From Glycomyces albidus (GTDB taxonomy: Bacteria > Actinomycetota > Actinomycetes > Mycobacteriales > Micromonosporaceae): a DNA stretch of 64,000 nucleotides. Shown one piece after another: positions 15,667 to 24,088 of the stretch (the stretch's first letter is position 1; every line of letters starts with the position of its first letter). A program made the position numbers and the translations under genes. The notes beneath the pieces are model-generated. The model did no database searches. It saw only the letters and a list, made by a program, of their open reading frames with translations, and was not told the origin of the DNA. Where the stretch lies: the NCBI RefSeq assembly GCF_009451885.1, contig NZ_WIAO01000005.1, positions 124,001 to 188,000 of the forward strand, written 5' to 3'.

Positions 15667-16791
15667 TCATTCGGTCGGGGAGAGGCACACGACCGGGACC
15701 GTCTGGATCATGTTGTTGGCGAAGCCGCCCCGGTTCCAGGGCTGGCTCGAGGGCTGGGTGGTGCCTTCGGCGTCGGTGGCCCTGGCGCTCAGGAGGTGGC
15801 GTCCCGGTTCGGCGGTCCACTCGAAGCGCCAGGCGCGCCAGGCCCACGGGTGCGGTAGTTCGTCGCGGAGAACGGCGCCGTTCCAGGTGCGTCCGCCGTC
15901 GGTCGAGACCTCCACGGACGTGATCGGCGCCCGCCCGGACCAGGCCCGGCCTTCGAGCACCACCGGGCCCGGCCGGACCACTCGTTCGCGGGACATGAAG
16001 TCGGGGAACCCGGGAGGGATCATCAGGGCGCGCGGGGCGATGCGCGTGACCGGCTCGCCGAGTTCGTCGGGATGCCGCCTGAACCGGTACGCCACGTCCT
16101 GCTGGAACCCGGTGAAGCGCTCCGGTGCCACATGAATGTCGCTGAGCCACTTGACATGCGCCATGCCGTACCAGCCGGGGACGACGAGGCGGAGCGGGTA
16201 GCCGTGCTGCGGCGGCAGCGGTGCGCCGTTCATCTCGTAGGCGACCAGCACTTCGGGTTCATCGCCCGACGCGACGCCGACGGGGAGCGCCCGCTGGTAG
16301 TCCTGTTCGACGCCCCGTTCGGCGCCGTGGTCCGCGCCGGTGAAGACCACGTCGACGGCTCCGGCCTCGACGCCGGCCTCCTCGAGGAGGATGCGGAGGG
16401 GCACGCCGGTCCAGTCGGCGGTGCCGACGGCTTCGAGCAGCCACGGCTGGCTCACCGGCCGGGGATCCAGCCGGGCGCGCCCGTTGCCGGCGCACTCCAT
16501 CGTGACGCGGACGGTGGCGGTCGGGTAGGTGCGGAGGTCGTCGGCGCCGAGGGCGAGCGGCCGGCGGACGGCTCCGCGGACGGTCAGCGTCCAGTCGGCG
16601 TCGTCCGCGACATAGGGGATGTCGTAGTGGGTCAGGACGTAGTGCAGCCCGGGCGGGGTGACGTCGTAGCGCAGCGCCTCCAGCGGCAGGCCATGGTTGC
16701 GGGCGGCGAGCGCCAGCTCGTCCTCGCCGATGCCCGATCCCGGGTCGGCCAGCCGGGCGGGCCGGCTCGCGTCGCCGATTCGAGGGCTCAT
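15667..16791 (-). CDS. Molybdopterin-dependent sulfite oxidase-type oxidoreductase
   Basis: 374 residues from ATG 16791 (a TTG one codon upstream is possible). The molybdopterin domain carries the metal-ligating cysteine in VTMECAGNGR (about residue 98), GVPLRILLEEAG, and VVPGWYGMAHVKWLSDI. A dimerisation domain of Mo-co type (about 255-370) follows, with VEVSTDGGRTWNGA. No Tat signal or haem domain is seen, so a cytosolic enzyme is inferred. Likely oxidises sulfite or reduces a related S/N-oxide; the substrate is not set by the sequence. Confidence 0.9.
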   Translation of the reverse strand: MSPRIGDASRPARLADPGSGIGEDELALAARNHGLPLEALRYDVTPPGLHYVLTHYDIPYVADDADWTLTVRGAVRRPLALGADDLRTYPTATVRVTMECAGNGRARLDPRPVSQPWLLEAVGTADWTGVPLRILLEEAGVEAGAVDVVFTGADHGAERGVEQDYQRALPVGVASGDEPEVLVAYEMNGAPLPPQHGYPLRLVVPGWYGMAHVKWLSDIHVAPERFTGFQQDVAYRFRRHPDELGEPVTRIAPRALMIPPGFPDFMSRERVVRPGPVVLEGRAWSGRAPITSVEVSTDGGRTWNGAVLRDELPHPWAWRAWRFEWTAEPGRHLLSARATDAEGTTQPSSQPWNRGGFANNMIQTVPVVCLSPTE

Positions 16792-17023
16792 CAAGGGATG
16801 GTATCGCCGGGCGGGCCGGGCCGGGATCGAAGCGGCCGGAATCCGTCGGAGGACGCGGGCAACCCGGCGGGTCCCTCCGCGCGTAGGACAATGGACGCCA
16901 TTGTGGGCGGTTGCGGTTGCTCCGATGCGGGAAATAGGATGTATTGCACATGTTCATGTACTTGTGAGCATGGATCTCCTATAAAGGTAGAGCAGTGAAT
17001 GGTTCTACCGAAAGGTGATCTTC

Positions 17024-17686
17024 ATGTCCGCTCTCAAGAGCACCGCCAAGCGCACCGCAGTCGCCGCCTTGGCGATGGCCGCGGTGTTCCTTCCGGCCAC
17101 CGCCGCTTCCGCTGAGGGGAAGAAGGAGATCCCCAAGAAGGGCTGGGAGTACTCGGCCGACTGGGACTTCGTCCGGGACGAGTACACCGAGTCGTTCCAG
17201 GCCGACGTCGAGGAGGCCCTCGAATCGCAGTTCGGCGACTGGACCTTCGACAACAGCCTGGAGGCCGTGCGGCTCCAGAACTACTACATCGACGGCGAGA
17301 ACGAGACGCCCGTGCAGCGCAAGTTCCGCGCCGACTTCTGGGTCGAGGAGACCGGCGAGGGCTTCGAGACGGCGATCTACCTGCCCGGCGGCCTCGAGCC
17401 CGGCATTCAGGAGGTCGAGGACAGCGAGTTCGACATGCACTACCTCCTGCACTGCACGGAGAACGACACCGAGTGCGAGTCGACCGAGCTCGAGGACGGC
17501 ACCGTGGTCGCGTACACGACCGACGGCACCTACGTCGAGGCCGCGGCGTTCTACCCCGACGGCTCGGCGAGCTGGTCCTGGTGGGGCGCCTTCGAAGGCC
17601 CGCTCCAGGTGACCCCTGAGGACGTCACCGCGCTGGTGCTCGACCTCGACACCGAGCCGGTCTGGCACGCGCTCGAGAACGACTAG
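17024..17686 (+). CDS. Secreted acidic protein of unknown function
   Basis: 220 residues from ATG 17024, with AAGGTG about 8 nt upstream. A clear signal peptide (about 1-30, ending ATAASA) leads a mature domain rich in Glu, Asp, Trp and Tyr, for example YSADWDFVRDEYTESF and GSASWSWWGAFEG. One likely disulphide pair lies in LLHCTENDTECES. No family is recognised. A 12-bp inverted repeat ACATG-TT-CATGT at 16948-16959 in the upstream region could be an operator. A terminator follows at 17701. Confidence 0.75.
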   Translation: MSALKSTAKRTAVAALAMAAVFLPATAASAEGKKEIPKKGWEYSADWDFVRDEYTESFQADVEEALESQFGDWTFDNSLEAVRLQNYYIDGENETPVQRKFRADFWVEETGEGFETAIYLPGGLEPGIQEVEDSEFDMHYLLHCTENDTECESTELEDGTVVAYTTDGTYVEAAAFYPDGSASWSWWGAFEGPLQVTPEDVTALVLDLDTEPVWHALEND

Positions 17687-17700
17687 CGAACCGAGGACGA

Positions 17701-17730
17701 CGGCCCCCGCCACCCTCCCGGCGGGGGCCG
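17701..17730. terminator. Intrinsic terminator between convergent genes
   Basis: Perfect 11-bp stem (CGGCCCCCGCC and complement) with an 8-nt loop followed by TTCTCATT. It sits between the secreted protein gene (plus) and the EamA gene (minus). Confidence 0.8.
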
Positions 17731-17733
17731 TTC

Positions 17734-18651
17734 TCATTGCGGCAGACGGGACCGCACCGCGAGCGCCGCGCAGGCGACCACGGTGAGGCCGCCGAGGACC
17801 GTCGGCAGGCCGAGGGGTTCGCCGAGGAGGAGCGCGGCCCAGGCGATGCTCATGACCGGCTGCACGAGCTGGACCTGGCTGACCTGGGCCATCGGGCCGA
17901 GGGCGAGGCCGCGGTACCAGGCGAAGAAGCCGAGGTACATGCTCACGGCCGCAAGGTAGGCGAACGCCCCCCACTGCACCGGGGTCGCGGACACCGGCTC
18001 GTCCGCGACGGCGAACGCGGTCGCCGCGGTCATTACCGGGGCGCCGAGGACGAGCGCCCACGAGATCGTCTGCCAGGCGCCGAGTTCGCGGGCGAGGAGA
18101 CCGCCCTCGGTGTAGCCGACCGCGGCCGCGGCGACGGCGGCGAACAGGAGCAGATCGGGCCAGCCGAGCCGGCCGAGGCCCCCGTTCCCCAAGGCCGCGA
18201 ACGCGACTGCGGCGACGGCACCCGCGCCGGCGGCGAGCCAGAAGCGGGACGGCGGGTGCTCGCGGGTGCGGAGCACCGTCGTCGCGGCGGTGGCGGCGGG
18301 CAGCAGCGCGACCACGACCGCGCCGTGGCTCGCCGAAGTGTGCTCCAGGGCGAACGAGGTCAGGAGGCCGAAGCCCGCGACGACGCCGGCGGCGACGAGC
18401 GCGAGGCGGCGCCACTGGCTCCACGTCGGCGGCCGCTGGCGCGTGACGGCGAGCGCGGTGGCCGCGAGCGCCGCCGCGATCACCGCGCGGCCGGCGCCGA
18501 TGAACAGCGGGGACATGCCTTCGACGGCGATTCGGGTCAGCGGCAGGGTGAACGAGAACGCCGCCACGCCGAGCAGCCCCCACCAGAGCCCCGTGCGAAT
18601 GCGCGATAGCGGTGGCGTCGCGAGCGCGGTAGCGCTACTGTGGTCTCTCAT
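17734..18651 (-). CDS. EamA/DMT-family transporter
   Basis: 305 residues with ten hydrophobic helices in two EamA repeats, the drug/metabolite transporter architecture. The first repeat starts at LWWGLLGVAAFSFTLPLTR and the second ends in LGGLTVVACAALAV. The only usable start is ATG 18651, whose codon overlaps on the opposite strand with the ATG of the divergent MocR regulator. Such MocR-EamA pairs commonly mean that the regulator controls the exporter. Substrate unknown, probably an amine or amino acid given the PLP regulator. Confidence 0.88.
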   Translation of the reverse strand: MRDHSSATALATPPLSRIRTGLWWGLLGVAAFSFTLPLTRIAVEGMSPLFIGAGRAVIAAALAATALAVTRQRPPTWSQWRRLALVAAGVVAGFGLLTSFALEHTSASHGAVVVALLPAATAATTVLRTREHPPSRFWLAAGAGAVAAVAFAALGNGGLGRLGWPDLLLFAAVAAAAVGYTEGGLLARELGAWQTISWALVLGAPVMTAATAFAVADEPVSATPVQWGAFAYLAAVSMYLGFFAWYRGLALGPMAQVSQVQLVQPVMSIAWAALLLGEPLGLPTVLGGLTVVACAALAVRSRLPQ

Positions 18652-20056
18652 GTTCAACGATAGCAGTGCGCGGATCGTCGCGGCCCTCCGCGAACGCATC
18701 GACCGGTCGCCGCCCGGGACCAGGCTGCCGTCGACCAGGGAACTCGTCGCCGAATTCGCGGCCGGCCCGGTGACGGTGCAGAAGGCGCTGCGCACGCTCG
18801 CCTCCCAAGGGCTGCTGGAGAGCCGGCCCGGCGTCGGCACGTTCGTGCGGGCGGTGCGCACCGCCCGGCCCAGGGACTACCGGTGGCAGACCTCCGCGCT
18901 CGGGGCGCCCCCGGTGCGCGTCCCGCGCCTGCCGACCGCGCTCAAGACCGCCCCGAACGACGTCATCGCGCTCCACTCGGGCTACCCGGACCGGGAACTG
19001 CTGCCCGAGCGCCTGGTCCGCGCCGCGTTCACGCGGGCCGCGCGCGGCGACGCGGCCATGAGCCGCCCGCCCGCCGCGGGCCTGCCCGAACTGCAGCACT
19101 GGTTCGCCGCCGAACTCGGCGAGACCGCCCCGGCGGGCGTCACGCCGCCCGCGCCGAGCGACGTCATCGTGGTGCCCGGCAGCCAGACCGGCCTGTGCTC
19201 GCTGTTCCGCGTCCTCGTCGGGCCCGGCCGGCCGCTCCTGGTCGAATCGCCCACGTTCTGGGGCGCGATCGTCGCCGCCGCAAGGGAGCACGTCGACCTC
19301 GTCCCGATCCCGGTCGGCCCGGACGGGCCCGACCCCGAGGTCCTCGCCGAAGCGTTCGAGCGCACCGGCGCCCGCGCGTTCTACGCCCAGCCGAACTTCG
19401 CGAACCCGACCGGCGTCCGCTGGACCACGGGCCTCGCCGAGCAGATCCTCGGGGTCGTGCGCGCCCACGGCGCGTTCCTCATCGAGGACGACTGGGCCCA
19501 CGAATTCGGCATCGGCGCCGACGCCGCCCCGGTCGCCGCCCGCGACGACGGCGGGCACGTCGTCTACGTCCGCTCCCTTACCAAGAGCGTCTCCACCGCC
19601 GTCCGCGTCGCCGCCGTCATCGCCCGCGGACCCGCCCGCGACCGCATCCTCGCCGACGCCCAGGCCGAATCGATGTACGTCAGCGGGCTCCTCCAGGCCG
19701 TCGCCGTCGACGTAGTCACCCAGCCCGGCTGGCGCGCCCACCTGCGCGGCCTGCGCCACCAGCTCGCCGCCCGCCGCGACCTCATGGTGCAGAGCCTGCG
19801 CGAACACGCGCCGCTCGCGCATCTCGAAGCGATCCCCCAAGGGGGCCTGAACCTCTGGGCCCGCCTGCCCGACGCCACGGACCTGCCCGCGCTCGCCCGC
19901 GCCTGCGAGGACGCCGGCGTCCTCGTCGTCCCCGGCGACGAATGGTTCCCCGCCGAGCCCACCGGCGCCTACCTGCGGCTCAACTACTCCGGACCGAACC
20001 CGGGGGCCTTCCCCGACGCCGCCCGCACCATCGGCCGGGCGCTCGGCGGAGGATGA
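18650..20056 (+). CDS. MocR-family regulator (GntR DNA-binding plus aminotransferase fold)
   Basis: 468 residues. An N-terminal GntR winged helix (about 1-70, with LPSTRELVAEFAAGPVTVQKAL) is joined to a class I aminotransferase-like domain. The PLP-binding lysine lies in VRSLTKSVSTAVRVA (about residue 309) and the cofactor Asp/Asn segment in FYAQPNFANPTG. MocR proteins sense PLP or an amino compound and rarely catalyse. ATG 18650 lies 8 nt after TACTGT, a leaderless layout. A perfect palindrome GTAGCGCTAC (18629-18638) overlaps the -10 box and may be the operator for both divergent genes. Confidence 0.92.
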   Translation: MFNDSSARIVAALRERIDRSPPGTRLPSTRELVAEFAAGPVTVQKALRTLASQGLLESRPGVGTFVRAVRTARPRDYRWQTSALGAPPVRVPRLPTALKTAPNDVIALHSGYPDRELLPERLVRAAFTRAARGDAAMSRPPAAGLPELQHWFAAELGETAPAGVTPPAPSDVIVVPGSQTGLCSLFRVLVGPGRPLLVESPTFWGAIVAAAREHVDLVPIPVGPDGPDPEVLAEAFERTGARAFYAQPNFANPTGVRWTTGLAEQILGVVRAHGAFLIEDDWAHEFGIGADAAPVAARDDGGHVVYVRSLTKSVSTAVRVAAVIARGPARDRILADAQAESMYVSGLLQAVAVDVVTQPGWRAHLRGLRHQLAARRDLMVQSLREHAPLAHLEAIPQGGLNLWARLPDATDLPALARACEDAGVLVVPGDEWFPAEPTGAYLRLNYSGPNPGAFPDAARTIGRALGGG

Positions 20057-20137
20057 CGCCGCGATCGAGTCCGCCCCGTGCGCCGTCGTTCACCTCCGGT
20101 TCGCCTTGCGGCCCATTCGGTCGCGGAGGTTCGGGGT

Positions 20138-20362
20138 ATGAGTGCTGTCAATGAGGTGGACCGGGTCGCGGACCGGGTCGCGGCCCTGGCGCTGGCGGTG
20201 CAGCGGTCGGGGCTGCTGCCGCTGGAGGAGCAGGCCGCGCTGCTCGACACGTACCGCAGGGCCCGAGAGCGGGTGCTGCGGCAGGGGACCGACGAGGACC
20301 TGCGGCGCCTGCGCGAAGTCGACGAGGCCATGGGTCCGGGGATGGTCCTGAGCCGGCTCTGA
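20138..20362 (+). CDS. Small helical hypothetical protein
   Basis: 74 residues from ATG 20138 (GGAGG about 9 nt upstream). Predicted all-helical and charged, for example LEEQAALLDTYRRARERVL and LRRLREVDEAM. Codon usage is host-like. No family recognised. It follows the MocR gene by 81 bp and has its own ribosome site. Confidence 0.6.
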   Translation: MSAVNEVDRVADRVAALALAVQRSGLLPLEEQAALLDTYRRARERVLRQGTDEDLRRLREVDEAMGPGMVLSRL

Positions 20363-20584
20363 GACGGTCGGCGGACGAATCGGAGCCCGGCGGCGCCCGC
20401 ATGGTCGCCGGGCCGGGCCGCGGCATCGGGTCTGAGGGCCGCCGGGTGGGGCGGGCGTCCAGGCAGCGGGTGCCGACTCCGCTGCTCATCCGATCGTGTG
20501 CGAGTTCGCCTCGGCCGGGCCGCGCGGCGGGTACGCCTCAGCCGGCCGCGCGGAGGACGGGCCCCGGCACCTGTGCCGGAGCCG

Positions 20585-21058
20585 TCAGCCGTCGAGGCCG
20601 AGGTGCTTCTTCAGGCGGGCGACGTGGCCGGTGGCCTTCACGTTGTACTGCGCCGTCTCGATCTTGCCCGACTCGTCGATGACGAAGGTCGAGCGGATGA
20701 CGCCCTGGATCGTGCGGCCGTAGTTCTTCTTCTCGCCCCAGGCGCCGTACTCCTCGAGCACCTTGTGCTCGGGGTCGGACAGCAGCGGGAAGGTCAGGCC
20801 GTCACGCTCGACGAACTTCGCGAGCTCCTCGGGTTCGTCGGGGGAGATCCCCAGCACCGCGTACCCGGCGGCCTGCAGGCTCGCCAGGCTGTCGCGGAAG
20901 TCGCAGGCCTCCTTCGTGCAGCCGGGGGTCATCGCCCGCGGGTACGCGTAGAGGATCACCTTGCGGCCCTGGAGGCTCGACAGGGTCATCGTGTCGCCGG
21001 TGTCCGTGGCGAGCGTGAAATCCGGTGCCGTCTCACCGGCCTGAAGTCGTACGTTCAC
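20585..21058 (-). CDS. bcp: Thioredoxin-dependent thiol peroxidase (Bcp/PrxQ)
   Basis: 157 residues from GTG 21058. The active site AMTPGCTKEACDFRD has peroxidatic Cys47 and resolving Cys52, and the whole length matches Bcp (QAGETAPDFTLATD, LLSDPEHKVLEEYGAWGEK, RSTFVIDESGKI). It reduces organic hydroperoxides using thioredoxin. A short hairpin (7-bp stem, 20564-20579) just past the stop is a probable terminator. A TAAGGT box about 8 nt upstream of the GTG suggests leaderless expression. Confidence 0.95.
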   Translation of the reverse strand: MNVRLQAGETAPDFTLATDTGDTMTLSSLQGRKVILYAYPRAMTPGCTKEACDFRDSLASLQAAGYAVLGISPDEPEELAKFVERDGLTFPLLSDPEHKVLEEYGAWGEKKNYGRTIQGVIRSTFVIDESGKIETAQYNVKATGHVARLKKHLGLDG

Positions 21059-21153
21059 AGATCGCAACCTTACATTCCGTCCCTGACAATCGCCTGGGAG
21101 CACGCTTGACGCTCGCTGTTCGCAGCGGCGCGTCCCACATGGCGCCGATCGGG

Positions 21154-21193
21154 TTGACGATAAGGCCACGCTATTGCAAAATGATTGCAATAG
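21154..21193 (+). promoter_or_regulatory. Promoter with consensus Nur (nickel uptake regulator) box
   Basis: TTGCAA-N5-TTGCAA at 21174-21190, inside a longer inverted repeat (CTATTGCA...TGCAATAG, 21171-21193), fits the Streptomyces Nur box tTGCaa-N5-ttGCAA exactly. It overlaps the -10 position of a promoter with -35 TTGACG (21154-21159) and -10 CAAAAT (21177-21182). Nickel-bound Nur would therefore block the cbiMNQO operon. No cobalamin riboswitch elements are visible in the 100-nt leader. Confidence 0.8.
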
Positions 21194-21291
21194 CCCAACG
21201 GTGGGTTGTTGATTCCAGCGTGGGCGCCTTGCAGCCGGCAGGGCGGCCGCCAAAAATCCTCCCGGACACATAACCGAAAGGCGCGCTCCCT

Positions 21292-21984
21292 GTGGAAGCC
21301 CTCGCGCTGCACATCCCGACCGACGTGATCGACGGCCCCACGTCGCTCGTCTTCGCCCTCATCGCCGTCCTCGCCGTCGGCTGGTGCACCGTCGCCGCCC
21401 GGCGCGGACTCGACGACCGGCTCGTGCCCCTCGCCGGCCTCGCCACCGCGTTCGTCTTCGCCGCCCAGATGCTCAACTTCCCGGTCGCCGCGGGCGTCTC
21501 CGGGCACCTGCTCGGCGGTGCCCTCGCCGCCGCGCTCCTCGGCCCCTGGCTCGGGGTCCTGTGCGTGACGGTCGTCATCGCGATCCAGGCGCTCCTGTTC
21601 GCCGACGGCGCCGTCACCGCGCTCGGCCTGAACGTCGTGAACATGGCGGTCATCGCCACCTTCACCGCGTACGGCGTGCTCGCCCTGGCGCTCAAGGTCC
21701 TCCCGCGGACCCGCGTCGGCGTCGGCGCCGCGGTCTTCGCGGCCGCGATCGTCAGCGTCGTCGCCGCCTCCGCCGGGTTCGTGCTCCAGTTCTGGCTCGG
21801 CGGCGAAGAGGTCGGCCAGTCCCTCGGGGCCATGACCGCCGCGATCCTCGGCACCCACGTGCTCATCGGCATCGGCGAAGGCGTCATCACCGCCGGAGCC
21901 GTCACCGCGGTCGCGGTCGCCCGCCCCGACCTCGTCCACGCCCTCCGGGGCACCGCGCTCGCCCGGCCCGCCGCCGCACGATAG
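21292..21984 (+). CDS. cbiM: CbiM/NikM: substrate-specific membrane component of a Ni/Co ECF transporter
   Basis: 230 residues from GTG 21292 with AAAGG upstream. Six or seven hydrophobic helices. The N-terminal region ALHIPTDVIDGP supplies the conserved His that binds the metal in this family (usually MHI at the extreme N-terminus; here the His is at about position 6). FAAQMLNFPVAAGVSGHLLGGALAA is the CbiM signature. First gene of a coupled MNQO operon. The upstream Nur box argues for nickel rather than cobalt as substrate. Confidence 0.9.
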   Translation: MEALALHIPTDVIDGPTSLVFALIAVLAVGWCTVAARRGLDDRLVPLAGLATAFVFAAQMLNFPVAAGVSGHLLGGALAAALLGPWLGVLCVTVVIAIQALLFADGAVTALGLNVVNMAVIATFTAYGVLALALKVLPRTRVGVGAAVFAAAIVSVVAASAGFVLQFWLGGEEVGQSLGAMTAAILGTHVLIGIGEGVITAGAVTAVAVARPDLVHALRGTALARPAAAR

Positions 21985-21993
21985 GACGCCAGC

Positions 21994-22344
21994 ATGAAGA
22001 AGTTCCTGATCACCGGTACCGTCGTCACGCTCGTCCTCGCCGGATTCGTGTCCCTGTTCGCCTCCGCCTCGCCCGACGGCCTCGAATCGGTGCTCCTCAC
22101 CGGCTGCGAGACCACCGACGGCGAGATCACCGGCGGCTCCTGCGTGCTCCAAGCCGCCGGCGAGCACGAGATCGGCGGCGCGTTCGCCGACTACGGCATG
22201 TCCTTCCTCGACAACGAGATCCTCGGCGCGTCCCTGGCGGGCATCCTCGGCGCGCTCTTCACGCTCGCCGCCTCCACCGGCCTGTTCTGGCTCCTCGCCC
22301 GCGGCAGGAAGGCCCCCGAGACCGCCGACGACGGCACCGCGTGA
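21994..22344 (+). CDS. cbiN: CbiN/NikN-like PDGLE-domain accessory protein
   Basis: 116 residues with two transmembrane helices (about 5-25 and 82-104). The extracytoplasmic loop begins ASPDGLE, the PDGLE signature of the small component needed by CbiM-type transporters. ATG 21994 is 10 bp after cbiM and the end overlaps cbiQ by 4 bp. The loop has a Cys pair (GCETTDGEITGGSC), unusual for this small subunit. Confidence 0.85.
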   Translation: MKKFLITGTVVTLVLAGFVSLFASASPDGLESVLLTGCETTDGEITGGSCVLQAAGEHEIGGAFADYGMSFLDNEILGASLAGILGALFTLAASTGLFWLLARGRKAPETADDGTA

Positions 22345-23156
22345 ACACCGGCACGCGTCCGGCCGGCCGCCCGGTGCGGCCGAAAGGAAGCGCGAACTCC
22401 GTCGTCGACGGGCTCTACCGGCCCGGGGACTCGCCGCTCCACCGGCTCCGGCCGCAGGTGAAGATCGTCGGCCTCGTCGTCTTCACGTGCGCGATCGCCG
22501 CGACCCCGCGGGAGGCGGTGTGGGCCTTCGGGGTCCACGCGGCCGTCCTCGCGGGGCTGTTCGCGCTCGCGCGCATCCCCGCGGCCTGGGTGCTCACCCG
22601 GAGCCTCGTCGAATCGCCGTTCCTGGTGCTCGCGCTCGCGTTCCCGTTCATGGTCGAAGGCCCGGCCGTCCACATCGGCGTCCTCACCGTCTCCGAACCG
22701 GGCCTGTGGGCCGGATGGAACCTCCTCGCGAAGGCAACGCTCGGCGTGTGGGCCGCACTGCTCCTCGCCGCGACCACGCCAGTCGCCGGCGTCCTCGCCG
22801 GGCTCTCCCGGCTGCGCTGCCCCGAGATCCTGCTCCAGATCACCGCGTTCGCGATCCGCTACGCGCACCTGACGGTCGCGGAGGTGACCCAGATGCGGCT
22901 CGCCCGCCTCGCCCGCTGCGACGACCCGCGGTTCCTGTGGCAGGCCGGGGCCCTCGCACGCAGCCTCGGCACGGTCTTCATCCGGTCCTTCGAACGCGGC
23001 GAACGCGTCTGGCAGGCGATGGCCGCCCGCGGCTACACCGGGCGGCTCCCGCTCGAAGTCGGGCCCCGGCCCGCGAGCGCACTTCAGTGGACCGCCGCGA
23101 TGACCGCTCCCGCGGTCGCGGTGGCGGTCGCGGCATGGACGGCGGCGACCCTGTGA
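22341..23156 (+). CDS. cbiQ: CbiQ: ECF transporter T-component
   Basis: 271 residues from GTG 22341 (GTGA overlap with cbiN). Hydrophobic helices plus the two coupling arginine motifs of T-components, MRLARLARCDD and WQAMAARGYTG (Ala-Arg-Gly), which grip the ATPase. It links the ATP-binding subunit to CbiM. Confidence 0.9.
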   Translation: MNTGTRPAGRPVRPKGSANSVVDGLYRPGDSPLHRLRPQVKIVGLVVFTCAIAATPREAVWAFGVHAAVLAGLFALARIPAAWVLTRSLVESPFLVLALAFPFMVEGPAVHIGVLTVSEPGLWAGWNLLAKATLGVWAALLLAATTPVAGVLAGLSRLRCPEILLQITAFAIRYAHLTVAEVTQMRLARLARCDDPRFLWQAGALARSLGTVFIRSFERGERVWQAMAARGYTGRLPLEVGPRPASALQWTAAMTAPAVAVAVAAWTAATL

Positions 23157-23905
23157 GCGCGTTGACGATCCGCGGCCTCAAGCATGCCTACCCGGACGGG
23201 CACCGGGCGCTCGACGGCGTCGACCTGGACGTGGAGGAAGGCGAACGCGTCGCGATCCTCGGCCCCAACGGCGCTGGCAAGACCACGCTCATGCTGCATC
23301 TCGCCGGGCTCCTGACGGCGACCGAAGGGGAAGTGTCGGTGGGCGGTGTCAGAGTGGAGCGGAAGACGCTCACCGAGATCCGACGCCGCGTCGGCATCGT
23401 CTTCCAGAGCCCGGACGACCAGCTGTTCATGCCCACCGTCGCCGACGACGTCGGCTTCGGGCCCGCGAACCTCGGCCTGCGCGGCCCCGAACTCGCCGAG
23501 CGGGTCGCCGCCGCGCTGAACGACGTCGATCTCGCCGATCTCGCCGACCGGCCGCCGCACCACCTGTCGGTGGGCCAGCAGCGCCGCGCCGCGCTCGCCG
23601 GCGTCCTCGCCATGCGGCCCGACATCGTCGTCTGCGACGAGCCGAGCGCGAACCTCGACCCCGCCAGCCGCCGCGACCTCGCCGCGATCCTCCAGCGGAC
23701 CGCGCCGACGCTCCTGCTCGTCACCCACGACCTGCCGTACGCGCTCCAACTGTGCGAACGCGCGGTGATCCTCGACGCGGGCCGCGTCGCCGCCGACGCG
23801 CCCACCGCCGAGATCCTCGCCGACACCGAACTGCTCGAACGACACCGCCTCGAGCTGCCCTTCGGCTTCTCGCTGGAGACGGCCCTGGCCGCGCTCCGGA
23901 CCTGA
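23153..23905 (+). CDS. cbiO: CbiO: ECF transporter ATP-binding protein
   Basis: 250 residues from GTG 23153, which overlaps the cbiQ stop. An in-frame ATG at 23135 is an alternative start. All ABC motifs are intact: Walker A GPNGAGKTT (about 37-45), Q-loop FQSPDDQLF, signature LSVGQQ, Walker B IVVCDEPS and the switch His in VTHDL. It powers metal uptake. A strong terminator follows at 24043-24076. Confidence 0.92.
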   Translation: MSALTIRGLKHAYPDGHRALDGVDLDVEEGERVAILGPNGAGKTTLMLHLAGLLTATEGEVSVGGVRVERKTLTEIRRRVGIVFQSPDDQLFMPTVADDVGFGPANLGLRGPELAERVAAALNDVDLADLADRPPHHLSVGQQRRAALAGVLAMRPDIVVCDEPSANLDPASRRDLAAILQRTAPTLLLVTHDLPYALQLCERAVILDAGRVAADAPTAEILADTELLERHRLELPFGFSLETALAALRT

Positions 23906-24042
23906 CCGCACCCAGGCGGCGAACCGGCCTGCGGCCGGGGGCAGGGCGCCGCCCAAGCGGTCGAATCGGGGCGACGCTGACCGGCCCGGTCGGCGAGCCC
24001 TGCCCGGGAACCGGTCGTCTCCCTGAACGCCTCCCCGGACGC

Positions 24043-24076
24043 CGTTGGGGCGCGGCCGGTCGGCCGCGCCCCAACG
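24043..24076. terminator. Intrinsic terminator between cbiO and the DsbA-like gene
   Basis: 15-bp perfect stem (arms 24043-24057 and 24062-24076) with a 4-nt loop, placed before the stop of the convergent minus-strand gene. Confidence 0.8.
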
Positions 24077-24088
24077 CTCCGTCCGTGG

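Noticed and set aside
21060-21291. Cobalamin riboswitch before cbiM
   Set aside because: No B12-box-like sequence is visible and the leader is only about 100 nt. A Nur box explains the regulation better.
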